From Bacillus sp. THAF10 (GTDB lineage: Bacteria; Bacillota; Bacilli; Bacillales; Bacillaceae_I): a stretch of DNA of 64,000 nt. How positions within the stretch are numbered: the stretch's first letter is position 1; every line of letters starts with the position of its first letter. Positions 27,430-37,845 of this stretch are shown here, in pieces. Below the pieces are notes generated by a model. It did not search any database. It was not told the DNA's origin and worked only from the letters and a program-made list of their open reading frames with translations. The stretch covers positions 2,770,001-2,834,000 of the forward strand of contig NZ_CP045403.1 in NCBI RefSeq assembly GCF_009363695.1. The letters run 5' to 3'. The translations under genes were made by a program, and so were the position numbers.

Positions 27430-29826
27430 TTCTTCTTCAAGAAAATCGTAAGGACTGATATTTTCCATGCCAATGTTGGCATCATGCCAAAATGGAATTT
27501 CCTTTAAAATGTCCGGATTTTCTTCTTCTAAAGAATCAACACTATGCTTATTCGCAAGCTTTTGCTTTAGTGAGGTCTGACGAGCTTGTTCATCCGCTCG
27601 CCCGACACCTAGCCTTAAAGCATCCTCTTCTCCACATAGGATTAGGAATTTTTTCGACCTTGTTACTGCTGTATACAATAAGTTCCGGCGTAGCATGCGA
27701 TAGTAGCTTTTCACAACAGGAAGGACAACAATCGGGAACTCGCTTCCTTGTGATTTGTGAATAGAACAGCAATAGGCATGCGTAATTTGTCCGAGATCTT
27801 GTTTTGTATAGGTTACTTCGTTTCCATCAAAGGAGACAATCACCATATCCTGTTTTTCCGTGTTTTCTTTTGCGTAAAAAATAGAGACCACTTCGCCAAT
27901 ATCGCCATTAAACACATTGCTTTCAGGCTGATTGACTAGCTGCAGAACTTTGTCACCTGTGCGATAAACAATGCTGCCAAAAGCTAATTCTCTCCTATTT
28001 GGGCTTTTCGGATTAAAGAGCTCTTGTAAGATCTCGTTTAATTTATCAATCCCTGCATTTCCACGATACATAGGTGCAAGCACTTGAATGTCACGGGCAG
28101 AATAACCTTTCGTTTGCGCATTTGCGCATACCTTCTTGACCACATCTAAAATTTGCGCTTGTTGGCATTTGATAAAAGAACGATCTTTTTGCGCCTGTGC
28201 GATGTTTGCTGGAACCACACCATCCTTCATATCATGTGCTAGCTCAATGATGGAGGATCCGTCCGCCTGGCGGTAAATATCAGTCAGTTTCACCGTGGGA
28301 ATTACAGTAGAGGAGAGTAAATCCTTTAAAACCTGCCCCGGCCCAACCGATGGGAGCTGATCTTCATCTCCTACTAAGACAACCTGGATATCTTCTGGAA
28401 GTGATTTGAACAATTGATTGGCAAGCCAAATATCCACCATTGACATTTCATCGACAATCAGTAGCTTACAGGAAATCGGATTTTCTTCATCATGCATAAA
28501 GCCTTCTGATCCATTCCATCCAAGGAGACGGTGTATCGTTAAGGATGGCAAGCCTGTGGATTCACTCATTCGCTTCGCGGCACGTCCTGTTGGAGCTGCA
28601 AGCATCACTGGAAATGGATCATCTTTGCTATAATCATTGGGATCTAAGGAACAGCCATGTAAATCTGCGTACAATTCCACTATCCCTTTTATAACCGTAG
28701 TTTTCCCTGTCCCTGGTCCGCCAGTTAAAAGAAGCATCGGTGACAGTAATGCCTGTTGAATGGCTTCCTTTTGAGAAGGGGCATATTGGACTTTTAAACG
28801 GTCCTCAAGCTCTCCTAAGGCTAGTAAAAACTCTGATTCTGGGAACTGTTCTGCATATTGTGTTTGTTCGAGCACCCTTTTTATATTGGTGACAACACCC
28901 TGCTCGGAAAAATAAAGACTGAGCAAATACACTCTGCCTTCCTCGATCTTTATTTTGCCTTCCTCCGCCATTTTCAGTAACTCTCTTGAAATATCCGCTT
29001 CCGGTACAAGATTTCGCTGCTTCTCATTTAAAAGTCTTGCCACTGCTTCAACAAGCTGCTCTTTTTTTACATAACAGTGACCGTCCTGCATTGAAAATTG
29101 CTCTAATATGTATAGACAGCCAGCCTTGATGCGGTCGGGATGGTTGCCTGAAATGCCGAAGTGATTCCCAAGCTCATCTGCCCTCGCAAAACCAATTCCC
29201 TCTACAGTCTCCACAAGCTGATAGGGATTCTGCTGCAAGATCTCCAGTGTTTGATCCTTATAGGCCTGATAAATTTTCATCGATAGCTGTGGTCCAAAGC
29301 CGAATTGAGATAGAGCAATTAAGACTTGTTCAAGACCCTGATGCTCCATTAAGGAATCATAAAGTAATTTGGCTTTATCTCCAGAAAGCTTGGGAATGGA
29401 GTCCAACACGGATGGGTTTTCTAAAATCTTGGAAATGGCGTTTTCACCAAGTGCATCGGCAATTTTTTCGGCTGTTTTCCTACCTATCCCAGAAAAAAGG
29501 TCGCTGGAAAGATATTGAACAATGCCTTGTTTCGTTTGCGGGATATCTTTTCGAAAATGCTCCACATGAAACTGCATTCCAAAGCGCGGATGATCTTTCA
29601 TTTGCCCAAAAAATATGTAGGTTTCTTCTTCATGAATGCGGGGGAAATATCCAGTTACGACCGCTTCTTTTTCCTCATAAGCAACATTTGTCTCACTCAC
29701 TCGGATTCGCACAACTGAATACAAGTTAGATTCATTGTGAAAAATGGTCACCAAGTGCGATCCCTTCATAAACTTTTCATTTTCCTCAAAAAGATCAAGA
29801 GATGCTTGTTGCTTTTGGTCATTCAT
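27427..29826 (-). CDS. recD2: RecD2-type ATP-dependent 5'-3' DNA helicase (YrrC)
   Basis: Superfamily 1B helicase with a long N-terminal region, working in replication-fork and recombinational repair independent of RecBC. It has 799 aa, the family length. An N-terminal OB-like/HhH region (tandem hairpins GIGRKTAEKIADALG and VEGIGFARADELG) precedes the helicase core: Walker A LLTGGPGTGKTTVIKG (about residue 360), Walker B LLIVDEMSMVD, motif III VLVGDEDQLPSVGPGQ and motif VI YTAVTRSKK; the SH3-like insertion (GDKVLQLVNQPESNVFNGDIG) is typical. GGAGGGG precedes the ATG. Its stop codon lies in the target duplication of a family A repeat. Confidence 0.96.
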   Translation of the reverse strand: MNDQKQQASLDLFEENEKFMKGSHLVTIFHNESNLYSVVRIRVSETNVAYEEKEAVVTGYFPRIHEEETYIFFGQMKDHPRFGMQFHVEHFRKDIPQTKQGIVQYLSSDLFSGIGRKTAEKIADALGENAISKILENPSVLDSIPKLSGDKAKLLYDSLMEHQGLEQVLIALSQFGFGPQLSMKIYQAYKDQTLEILQQNPYQLVETVEGIGFARADELGNHFGISGNHPDRIKAGCLYILEQFSMQDGHCYVKKEQLVEAVARLLNEKQRNLVPEADISRELLKMAEEGKIKIEEGRVYLLSLYFSEQGVVTNIKRVLEQTQYAEQFPESEFLLALGELEDRLKVQYAPSQKEAIQQALLSPMLLLTGGPGTGKTTVIKGIVELYADLHGCSLDPNDYSKDDPFPVMLAAPTGRAAKRMSESTGLPSLTIHRLLGWNGSEGFMHDEENPISCKLLIVDEMSMVDIWLANQLFKSLPEDIQVVLVGDEDQLPSVGPGQVLKDLLSSTVIPTVKLTDIYRQADGSSIIELAHDMKDGVVPANIAQAQKDRSFIKCQQAQILDVVKKVCANAQTKGYSARDIQVLAPMYRGNAGIDKLNEILQELFNPKSPNRRELAFGSIVYRTGDKVLQLVNQPESNVFNGDIGEVVSIFYAKENTEKQDMVIVSFDGNEVTYTKQDLGQITHAYCCSIHKSQGSEFPIVVLPVVKSYYRMLRRNLLYTAVTRSKKFLILCGEEDALRLGVGRADEQARQTSLKQKLANKHSVDSLEEENPDILKEIPFWHDANIGMENISPYDFLEEE

Positions 29827-29844
29827 GGAATTCCCCTCCGTTCC

Positions 29845-30498
29845 TTAGTTTTCTGTTAGTATTTTTTTTGCATGAGCAGCAAGCATGTGATCATCTTGCA
29901 CCTCTAATGCTTTGTCTAAATTCTCTAATGCTTTTTCTCTGTTTTCCTGATAGGCATATGCCACACCAAGGTTGTAGTAGGCATCTGCATGTAACTCATC
30001 TGCCTCTACCACCTGCTCAAATTCCACTATTGCTTCTTTTATCAAGCCTTGACTTGCTAAGCATAGACCATATTGAAATCTTGCTTCTGCATCTTCTGGC
30101 TTTAATTCTACCGCCCGCTGAAAATAAGGCAAGGCAAGTTTTGGTTGTTCAAATTGCAATAATGTCATACCAAGCATAAAGAAAGTATCACTGTCATTTA
30201 CGCCTTTTTTCATCGCTTGCTCAAAGTGATGCTTTGCTTCCTCCCACTTTTCAAGCTGAAAGTAAACATTTCCAAGGCCATAATGAGCAGTACCGATCGT
30301 TTCATCTTTCTCTAGTGCACGTATAAAAAATTGGATTGCTTTATCGAGCTCGCCAACCGCGCTTAAAACGTTCCCAAAGTTCACGTATGCGACCGCATTG
30401 TCAGGGTTTTCTTCTATTTCTTTTGAAAAGCTGGCAAGTGCTTCTTCGTACTTGCCTTCTTGAAGGTATTGAATTCCATTTGCGTTATGGTCTTTCAT
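29845..30498 (-). CDS. yrrB: TPR-repeat protein YrrB
   Basis: Soluble protein (217 aa) built from about six tetratricopeptide repeats (for example NAVAYVNFGNVLSAVGELDK, IGTAHYGLGNVYFQLEKWEE, HADAYYNLGVAYAYQENREK), so a protein-protein interaction scaffold. Partner unknown. It directly precedes recD2 (18-bp gap) and is separated from mnmA by a terminator, so yrrB-recD2 form their own unit; a TATACT at 30535-30540 (minus strand) is a likely -10. GAGGTG lies 9 nt before the ATG. Confidence 0.92.
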   Translation of the reverse strand: MKDHNANGIQYLQEGKYEEALASFSKEIEENPDNAVAYVNFGNVLSAVGELDKAIQFFIRALEKDETIGTAHYGLGNVYFQLEKWEEAKHHFEQAMKKGVNDSDTFFMLGMTLLQFEQPKLALPYFQRAVELKPEDAEARFQYGLCLASQGLIKEAIVEFEQVVEADELHADAYYNLGVAYAYQENREKALENLDKALEVQDDHMLAAHAKKILTEN

Positions 30499-30545
30499 GA
30501 ATAATTACACCTCGATTTTTAATTAAGCATAGATAGTATAACACA

Positions 30546-30583
30546 GGAAAAACCTCCATTCCCAATAGAGAATAGAGGTTTCT
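30546..30583 (-). terminator. Terminator after mnmA
   Basis: Minus-strand arms AAACCTCTATTC and GGGAATGGAGGTTT around TCTATT, followed by UUUCC. It ends the cymR-iscS-mnmA unit. Confidence 0.75.
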
Positions 30584-30590
30584 CGTGTTT

Positions 30591-31721
<1,131 letters not shown>

Positions 31722-32867
31722 TTATTTTTTTGCTAATCGTTGAACTACTTTTGCAACGGTGTTCGCTGCGTATATTATGTCTTCCTCGGAGTTGCCAAGG
31801 CCGAAGCTAAAGCGAATGGAGGAGGCAATCCGGTCTGATTCCTTTCCAAACATGGCCACAAGAACATGTGACGGGTCAATGGATCCTGCTGTGCATGCGG
31901 AGCCGCTGGAGACTGCAATACCAGCAAGGTCAAGGTTTACCAGTAAGGTTTCTACATTTGTGCCAGGAAAATAAACATTCATCACATGTGGCAAGGTCTC
32001 GCCCTCTCCTGCATTCACTTCAAAGTGAACACCCTCCTCTTGCCAAATTTGCTGCATGGTCTTTTTAAAGCCTGTATAAAGCGATGCTTTCTCCTTTGCT
32101 TCTTCCATGGAAAGTTCAATCGAGGTTTTTAGCCCCACAATAGCAGCGACATTTTCCGTTCCTGCTCGTCGCTTTCTTTCCTGCTCTCCTCCAAAGGACA
32201 AGGGAGAGAAATTCGTACCTGAGCGAGCATACAAGAATCCAACACCCTTTGGACCGCTAATTTTATGAGCAGACACTGAAAGAAAATCAATGCTACACTC
32301 GTCCACATTTATCGGTAACAGCCCGAAAGCCTGCACCGCATCTGTATGGAAGTAGGCACGATGCTCTTTTAACATTTGTCCAATTTCTTTGATTGGCTGA
32401 ATGATCCCTACCTCATTATTGCCATACATGATCGTTACTAAAATAGTATCGTCACGAAGAGCAGCCTCGAGGTCTTTTAAATTGACAAGACCTTCTTCAT
32501 TTACTGGCAGATAAGTCACTTCAAACCCTTCCCGTTCCAGCTGTTCACAGGTATGAAGGACGGCATGATGCTCAATTTGCGTAGTAATAATATGATTTCC
32601 ACGCGCTCGGTTTGCACGTGCTACACCTAGGATGGCAAGGTTGTCCGCTTCGGTACCACCGCTTGTGAACACGATTTCTGTTTCTTTGGCTCCGATGCTT
32701 TTGGCCGCCACAAACCTTGCTTCATCAACAAGATGTCTAGTTTTTCTTCCGTATCCATGAATACTGGAAGGATTACCAAACCCTTCTCTCATTACTGGTA
32801 GCATGCTATCAATCACTGCTTGGTGCATAGGTGAGGTCGCCGCATGATCTAAATACACTTGTTTCAT
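31722..32867 (-). CDS. iscS: Cysteine desulfurase (IscS/NifS-like, YrvO)
   Basis: PLP enzyme removing sulfur from cysteine for tRNA thiolation. It has 381 aa. N-terminal VYLDHAATSPMHQAV, PLP-binding Lys in LSVSAHKISGPKGVGFLYA (about 205), and the mobile loop with the catalytic Cys in VSSGSACTAGSIDPSHVL (about 325). In B. subtilis YrvO works with MnmA (family knowledge), matching the tight cymR-iscS-mnmA order seen here. Confidence 0.95.
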   Translation of the reverse strand: MKQVYLDHAATSPMHQAVIDSMLPVMREGFGNPSSIHGYGRKTRHLVDEARFVAAKSIGAKETEIVFTSGGTEADNLAILGVARANRARGNHIITTQIEHHAVLHTCEQLEREGFEVTYLPVNEEGLVNLKDLEAALRDDTILVTIMYGNNEVGIIQPIKEIGQMLKEHRAYFHTDAVQAFGLLPINVDECSIDFLSVSAHKISGPKGVGFLYARSGTNFSPLSFGGEQERKRRAGTENVAAIVGLKTSIELSMEEAKEKASLYTGFKKTMQQIWQEEGVHFEVNAGEGETLPHVMNVYFPGTNVETLLVNLDLAGIAVSSGSACTAGSIDPSHVLVAMFGKESDRIASSIRFSFGLGNSEEDIIYAANTVAKVVQRLAKK

Positions 32868-32903
32868 ATTCAGACGCCTCCTTTCCGTTAGTAGTGCTAT
32901 TTT

Positions 32904-33320
32904 CTATATATAAAACATATATGCTTCTTGGTCGCCCCCGCTGAAATTTGCAAGGTCATCTAGAGTGGTATTGTCTAATACATCTTTTACTGCATCCCTA
33001 ATTCTAATCCATAATTCACGTTTCGCTGGTTCTTCGTCTTCGATTACTTCAACAGGACTAATAGGTCCTTCCAGTACACGAATGATGTCACCAGCAGTTA
33101 TCTTTGCCGGCTCATCGGCTAAAATATATCCGCCATAAGCCCCTCTTATACTTTTTACTAATCCCGCATTTCGCAAAGGGGCAATTAGCTGCTCTAAGTA
33201 ATGCTCGGATAAATCATGGGTTTGGGCTATCGTCTTTAAAGAAAGCGGACCTTCACCGACATTTTTTGCAAGCTCAATCATTATCGTTAAACCGTATCGC
33301 CCTTTTGTTGAAATTTTCAT
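32904..33320 (-). CDS. cymR: Rrf2-family cysteine metabolism repressor CymR
   Basis: Global repressor of cysteine/sulfur uptake and biosynthesis genes; binds DNA together with CysK. It has 138 aa from the ATG at 33320 (GGGGTG 6 nt upstream), the B. subtilis length. Winged helix at the N-terminus (MKISTKGRYGLTIMIELA, recognition helix DLSEHYLEQLIAPLRNAG, wing SIRGAYGGYILA). It contains no cysteine at all, so unlike the NsrR-like protein at 7581 it cannot carry an Fe-S cluster through Cys. First gene of the operon with iscS and mnmA. Confidence 0.94.
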   Translation of the reverse strand: MKISTKGRYGLTIMIELAKNVGEGPLSLKTIAQTHDLSEHYLEQLIAPLRNAGLVKSIRGAYGGYILADEPAKITAGDIIRVLEGPISPVEVIEDEEPAKRELWIRIRDAVKDVLDNTTLDDLANFSGGDQEAYMFYI

Positions 33321-33348
33321 CGCAAACACCCCTATTTTTTAAAATCTT

Positions 33349-34023
33349 TTATATATGAACACTCACTTTGTTACGTTGTTTGTGCTTAATTTTTTCCATT
33401 AAACTGTCTGTAAAACGCTGGCAAGCAGGAAGTGTCCAGCCAACAATCGTACCGATGGAGATACTAAAAAGGATAGTTCCGACAAATACCGGTCCCCCTA
33501 AAAGCCACCCTAAACATAATACTACGATTTCCATTCCTAATCTAATATGTTGCACCTTCCAGCCTGTTTTCTCTGTTAAAACAATCATCAGACTGTCTCG
33601 TGGACCTGCTCCACATCGGGACGAAATATAAACCCCAATACCAACTCCGATGATAAGAATACCTGCACATAACATTCCCATTTTACCTGCTGTGCTCACC
33701 GGGGTTTTTAATATTGGTATCATTAGGTAAAGATCAATAAACACTCCTACCATCAGCATGTTTAAAAATGCTCCAAGCTGGGGTAGTTTTTTTGCAAGCA
33801 AGGTCGAAATTGCCAAAATAAAAAAGCCTACGATAATAGACCATGTACCAATCGTCAGACCAAACTGGTAAAAGAGTCCGATATGAAAAACATCCCATGG
33901 GGCACTGCCAAAATCAGCCCTTATCATTAGTACAATTCCAAAAGCCATTATTAGCAAACCAACAAAATAAATCGCCCATTTAGCGAAAAAAACGCCTGTT
34001 TCCTGTCTCCGCTCACCTTGCAT
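33349..34023 (-). CDS. YczE/YitT-type integral membrane protein
   Basis: Membrane protein of 224 aa with about six hydrophobic segments (about 15-33, 45-70, 80-100, 115-135, 160-175, 180-200), of the YczE/YyaS/YitT family. Conserved features include IRADFGSAPWDVFHIGL, SSRCGAGPRDSLMIVLTE and VGWTLP. Molecular function unknown. It ends 28 bp upstream of cymR on the same strand and so may be co-transcribed. It is not at this place in B. subtilis. A family A repeat lies just upstream. Confidence 0.82.
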   Translation of the reverse strand: MQGERRQETGVFFAKWAIYFVGLLIMAFGIVLMIRADFGSAPWDVFHIGLFYQFGLTIGTWSIIVGFFILAISTLLAKKLPQLGAFLNMLMVGVFIDLYLMIPILKTPVSTAGKMGMLCAGILIIGVGIGVYISSRCGAGPRDSLMIVLTEKTGWKVQHIRLGMEIVVLCLGWLLGGPVFVGTILFSISIGTIVGWTLPACQRFTDSLMEKIKHKQRNKVSVHI

Positions 34024-34061
34024 CTGTCTCTACCCTTCTGTTGTCTCTATGTTTTTTTAAA

Positions 34062-34244
34062 AACTCTTTTCAAAAAGATTGTTGCTTTTAACCTGGAAAA
34101 AGTCGGTTTTAAGACTTTTTCTCATCTTCAAGCTAAGAAAAATTGCCTCGTGTTTAAAACTCCTTCACGAAAAGAGCACGACAGCAACGATAACTAAGTG
34201 TGGCTTAACTATACGCAGTAGCAACAAAGTTTGCGAAAACATCC
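34062..34244 (+). repeat. Family A dispersed repeat, copy 3
   Basis: About 183 bp between the divergent YczE-like gene and rarA. Starts CTCTTTTCAAAAAGATTGTTGC, ends GCAACAAAGTTTGCGAAAACATCC with an internal GAAAAAGT...ACTTTTTC hairpin. Both sides carry TTTTTTTAAA, possibly a target duplication but low in complexity. The rest of this 345-bp gap (34245-34368) should hold the rarA promoter; I see no clear -35/-10 pair. Confidence 0.85.
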
Positions 34245-34368
34245 TTTTTTTAAAAATATCTTTCATTATAGCATAAACATAAAGGTTTTACATTTCGTAC
34301 CATGATGGGAATTATGGTAGAGTGTGTATAAATGAATGGATTGTTAAGGGATAAAGAAGGTGGATATC

Positions 34369-35637
34369 GTGAGTAAAAAACCGTTAGCGTTTCGCATGAG
34401 ACCTAGAACAATAGAAGAAATGGTTGGCCAGGAGCATCTAGTCGCTGATGGGAAAATCATTCAGCGAATGGTCAAAGCTAGGCACCTTTCCTCTATGATT
34501 TTGTATGGACCTCCTGGAATCGGAAAAACCTCCATTGCTACAGCGATTGCCGGGAGCACCGAATTTGCCTTTCGAACGCTGAATGCTGTGGTTCATAATA
34601 AAAAAGATATGGAAATAGTTGCAGAAGAAGCAAAAATGTCAGGTAAAGTTATTTTAATTCTGGATGAGGTGCATCGTCTTGATAAGGCAAAGCAGGACTT
34701 TCTACTTCCCCATTTGGAAAACGGGAGGATTGTATTAATCGGAGCAACTACGAGTAATCCTTACCACGCCATTAATCCTGCCATCCGCAGCAGATGTCAA
34801 ATCTTTGAACTGCATCCTCTTTCGGTGGAGGAAATAAAAGGAGTGCTAAAGCAAGCGCTTCTTGACAAGGAGCGTGGACTTGGAAGCTATGATGTGACGC
34901 TTGAAGCTTCCGCAATGGAGCATTTTGCAAATGGTTGTGGTGGAGATGTCCGTTCTGCCTTAAACGCATTGGAACTTGCTGTCCTTTCCACCACACCTAG
35001 CCAAGATGGCAAAGTGGAAATAAATTTGGCAACTGCTGAAGAATGCCTACAAAAGAAAAGCTTTTATCATGACAAGGATGGAGATGGCCATTATGATGTG
35101 CTCTCCGCCTTTCAAAAATCCATTCGCGGCAGTGATGTAGATGCTGCTCTTCACTACTTAGGAAGATTAATAGAAGCTGGCGATCTTGTGAGCATTGGAA
35201 GAAGGTTACTCGTCATTGCCTATGAAGATATCAGCCTTGCTAATCCCCAGGCTGGTGCACGAACATTAGCTGCGATCGAATCAGCAGAGCGCCTTGGTTT
35301 TCCAGAAGCAAGAATACCACTTGCCAATGCTGTCATTGAACTGTGTCTTTCTCCAAAATCAAACTCTGCATACAAGGCATTAGATCTGGCGTTAGCTGAT
35401 ATTCGCAAGGGATTGGTAGGAGAAGTTCCCCAACACCTTAAAGATGCTCATTACAAAGGAGCAGCATCGCTTGGGCGAGGAGTAGAATATCTTTATCCTC
35501 ACGATTATCCGAGCGGCTGGGTTTCACAGCAATATTTACCTGATAAGCTAAAGAATAAGTCTTATTATCAACCAAAAGAAACCAGTAAGTTTGAAGCTAC
35601 TCTTGCTAAAATCTATGAAAAAACAAAGAAGAAATGA
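34369..35637 (+). CDS. rarA: Replication-associated recombination protein A (RarA/MgsA, YrvN)
   Basis: Clamp-loader-like AAA+ ATPase acting at stalled forks. It has 422 aa. Walker A MILYGPPGIGKTSIATAIAG (about residues 43-62), Walker B LILDEVHRLDKAKQD, sensor 1 IGATTSNPY, arginine finger region INPAIRSRCQIFELHPLS, and the C-terminal tetramerisation domain with KSIRGSDVDAALHYLGRLIEAGD. I chose GTG at 34369 because AAGGTG lies 6 nt upstream and the length then matches B. subtilis. Confidence 0.95.
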   Translation: MSKKPLAFRMRPRTIEEMVGQEHLVADGKIIQRMVKARHLSSMILYGPPGIGKTSIATAIAGSTEFAFRTLNAVVHNKKDMEIVAEEAKMSGKVILILDEVHRLDKAKQDFLLPHLENGRIVLIGATTSNPYHAINPAIRSRCQIFELHPLSVEEIKGVLKQALLDKERGLGSYDVTLEASAMEHFANGCGGDVRSALNALELAVLSTTPSQDGKVEINLATAEECLQKKSFYHDKDGDGHYDVLSAFQKSIRGSDVDAALHYLGRLIEAGDLVSIGRRLLVIAYEDISLANPQAGARTLAAIESAERLGFPEARIPLANAVIELCLSPKSNSAYKALDLALADIRKGLVGEVPQHLKDAHYKGAASLGRGVEYLYPHDYPSGWVSQQYLPDKLKNKSYYQPKETSKFEATLAKIYEKTKKK

Positions 35638-35709
35638 GGGGTACCAATAATGGGTACTCCTTTTTGCATTGGCAATTCTCGCAAACTAACAGCATTCTAG
35701 TAAACTCCT

Positions 35710-35738
35710 GTATATTATTTTGCCCTAGTGGAAATAAT
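35710..35738 (+). promoter_or_regulatory. Sigma-F (forespore) type promoter of the rsfA-like gene
   Basis: GTATA at 35710-35714, a 15-bp spacer, and GGAAATAAT at 35730-35738. This matches the sigma-F consensus (GYATA, 15-16 bp, GGnnAnnnT) at every fixed position. It lies 35 bp before the ATG. Confidence 0.8.
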
Positions 35739-35772
35739 GGTAGAAAAATGCACGTTTAAGGAGTGAATGGTA

Positions 35773-36447
35773 ATGAAGGTAAGACAGGATGCTTGGTCAC
35801 ATGAAGATGATCTTTTGCTGGCAGAAACCGTATTACGATACATAAGAGATGGTGGTACACAGCTTGCAGCCTTTGAAGAAGTTGGGGATGCTCTTAACCG
35901 AACATCTGCTGCATGTGGATTCAGATGGAATGCCGAGGTACGAAAAAAATACGACCCTGCCGTTGCAATTGCGAAAAAACAGCGTAAGGAAAAGAAACGA
36001 GCACTTGAGAAAATGGCCAAACAAGAGCAGCTAGTACAGAAAAAGCAGGAGAAAAAGAAGCCTGTCGAGGTAGAGTGGCTCCCAGCACCAACAGTGTCAC
36101 AAACTCCATCCTCTTCCCTTCCATTTGACATGGATATGGAGGATGAAGAATATATACCGCTTCCTGTTCGGAAAGCCCAAACAGATGCTGCTATTTCATT
36201 AGATGACTGCATCCAGTTTTTACAAAGCTTACAACAAAATCAACAAACCGATTTCAGGCAAAATTTAGAAAATGAGCGACTTCAGCGAGAAAATGAACTA
36301 TTGAAAAAGAAAAATCAAGCTCTTGTAAAACAATTACAAGAACTAGAATCACAACAAACGACCATTAACGAAGACTATGAGATGCTTGTTCAAATTATGG
36401 ACCGTGCAAAAAGATTAACTGGAAATGTACAAGGTGAAGTAATGTAA
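35773..36447 (+). CDS. rsfA: RsfA-family prespore transcriptional regulator
   Basis: Regulator of the RsfA/YlbO family; RsfA tunes sigma-F-dependent forespore genes in B. subtilis (family knowledge). It has 224 aa: an N-terminal Myb/SANT-like DNA-binding domain (about 1-50, RQDAWSHEDDLLLAETVLRY and TSAACGFRWNAEVRKKY), a basic linker, a Pro/Ser-rich middle, and a long C-terminal coiled coil (about 150-210, ENERLQRENELLKKKNQALV). The ATG at 35773 has AAGGAG 9 nt upstream. The sigma-F promoter just upstream strongly supports the assignment. Which paralogue it is cannot be settled from the sequence. Confidence 0.88.
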   Translation: MKVRQDAWSHEDDLLLAETVLRYIRDGGTQLAAFEEVGDALNRTSAACGFRWNAEVRKKYDPAVAIAKKQRKEKKRALEKMAKQEQLVQKKQEKKKPVEVEWLPAPTVSQTPSSSLPFDMDMEDEEYIPLPVRKAQTDAAISLDDCIQFLQSLQQNQQTDFRQNLENERLQRENELLKKKNQALVKQLQELESQQTTINEDYEMLVQIMDRAKRLTGNVQGEVM

Positions 36448-36449
36448 TA

Positions 36450-36477
36450 CTGTTTTCGCAGACTTTGTTGCTCTGCG
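36450..36477 (-). repeat. Family A repeat remnant (copy 4), part of a hairpin
   Basis: CTGTTTTCGCAGACTTTGTTGCTCTGCG matches only the terminal inverted end of family A. With the following A-run it forms TTTTCGCAGA...TCTGCGAAAA. The rest of the element is missing. Confidence 0.6.
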
Positions 36478-36480
36478 AAA

Positions 36481-36519
36481 AAAAAGGAGTGCTGGCCCTA
36501 ATAGACCAGAACTCCTTTT
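36481..36519. terminator. Bidirectional terminator between rsfA and tcdA
   Basis: Stem AAAGGAGT-CTGG / CCAG-ACTCCTTT with A- and T-runs on the two sides, between convergent genes. Confidence 0.82.
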
Positions 36520-36520
36520 C

Positions 36521-37288
36521 TTATTGCTGTCCACCGACACGCTGTATTTTGATGTCCTTCAAAAGGTCGTTTATAACATATCCACCAAGAATTAACCCTG
36601 CCACAGACGGAACAAAAGCGTTTGAGGAAGGAGGCATTTGTGCTTTACGTATTGGCGCATTTTCTTTTCCTACCGTTTTTCGTACATCTTCACGGATAAT
36701 GATTGGACTCTCATCAGAGAAAACGACTTTAATGCCACGGTGAATACCTTCCTTACGAAGGCGAGTACGAATCACTTTTGCAATTGGATCCGTATGTGTT
36801 TTAGAAATATCTGCAACCTTAAAGCGCGTTGGATCCATTTTGTTTGCCGCTCCCATGCTGGAAACAATCGGAATTTTACGTTTAAGGCATTCCTTCATAA
36901 GATGAATTTTATAAGAAATCGTATCAGATGCATCAATGACATAATCCGGTTGGTAGCTGAAGAATTCCTCATAGGTTTCTTCTGTATAAAACATTTTCAA
37001 GGAGATAACTTCACATTCTGGGTTAATGTCTTGAATTCTAGCTTTCATTAAATCTGCTTTTGGTTTGCCCACTGTAGAAAGTAGGGCATGCAACTGTCTG
37101 TTCACATTGGTAATATCCACATCATCTTTATCCACAAGAATTAAGCGGCCAACTCCAGAACGAGCTAATGCCTCAGCGGAAAAGGAGCCAACTCCTCCTA
37201 TCCCTAATACAGCGACTGTGCTATTTTTCAACGTATCTAGGCCTTCTTTACCTATCGCCAATTCATTTCTTGAAAATTGGTGTAGCAT
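36521..37288 (-). CDS. tcdA: tRNA threonylcarbamoyladenosine dehydratase TcdA (YrvM)
   Basis: E1-like ATP-dependent enzyme that cyclises t6A37 to ct6A37 in ANN-decoding tRNAs. It has 255 aa from the ATG at 37288 (GGAGTT 9 nt upstream), close to B. subtilis YrvM. Nucleotide-binding loop VLGIGGVGSFSAEALARSG (about residues 28-46), adenylation motif DITNVNRQLHAL, and the DASDT segment with the SSMGAANKMDPTR loop. It lies next to the 6S RNA-aspS region as in B. subtilis. Confidence 0.95.
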   Translation of the reverse strand: MLHQFSRNELAIGKEGLDTLKNSTVAVLGIGGVGSFSAEALARSGVGRLILVDKDDVDITNVNRQLHALLSTVGKPKADLMKARIQDINPECEVISLKMFYTEETYEEFFSYQPDYVIDASDTISYKIHLMKECLKRKIPIVSSMGAANKMDPTRFKVADISKTHTDPIAKVIRTRLRKEGIHRGIKVVFSDESPIIIREDVRKTVGKENAPIRKAQMPPSSNAFVPSVAGLILGGYVINDLLKDIKIQRVGGQQ

Positions 37289-37476
37289 ATATATATCAAC
37301 TCCATTTAAGACTTGTTTCACTTTACTCTTTTATTGATTGTACCCGAAATCGAATATAACATACTTTTGGTGAAAAGCAAGTACTCATATAGGAATTTTC
37401 TATTTTCGAAAGTAGTTTATATCGCTTATAATGGAGGAAAAAGTAAAAAGAATATGTGGAAGGCGAGGAAGCAGAA

Positions 37477-37845
37477 ATGAAAAATTTGTTGAAAGCCTTA
37501 TCTTTCTTTTTGGTACTTGTAAGTGGATTCTTGACAATCTTTAAGCTAAATGAAAGAAACAACAAGCTATTAGCAAAAGAGGTTACTGTATTACAGGTGA
37601 ATCAAACGATTGCAGCAATCGCAGCAACACTGGAAAAATCAATTCCCATAAAACAGGAAGCACCCCAAGAAGCAAGTTCCTTAGAAAAAGAAAGTTCACC
37701 ACGCATTAAAGCAAACAGAAATGCCCGAGGAGAGTACATATATCACGTTCCTGGTGGCGTTTTCTATGATCGGACGAAACCGGTCGAATGGTTTCATACA
37801 GAAGAAGAAGCCAAGGCTGCGGGATACAGAAAATCGGCAAGATAG
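37477..37845 (+). CDS. Membrane-anchored sunset-domain protein
   Basis: Protein of 122 aa with an N-terminal hydrophobic anchor (about residues 5-24), a coiled, Gln/Glu-rich stalk (25-75) and a C-terminal domain GEYIYHVPGGVFYDRTKP...WFHTEEEAKAAGYRKS (about 87-122). That block is the conserved 'sunset'/Ada-like fold found at the ends of many Firmicute secreted nucleases and hypothetical proteins. Probably extracytoplasmic. Start ATG at 37477 with GAGG 8 nt upstream; GTG at 37456 is an alternative. Function unknown. Confidence 0.75.
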   Translation: MKNLLKALSFFLVLVSGFLTIFKLNERNNKLLAKEVTVLQVNQTIAAIAATLEKSIPIKQEAPQEASSLEKESSPRIKANRNARGEYIYHVPGGVFYDRTKPVEWFHTEEEAKAAGYRKSAR

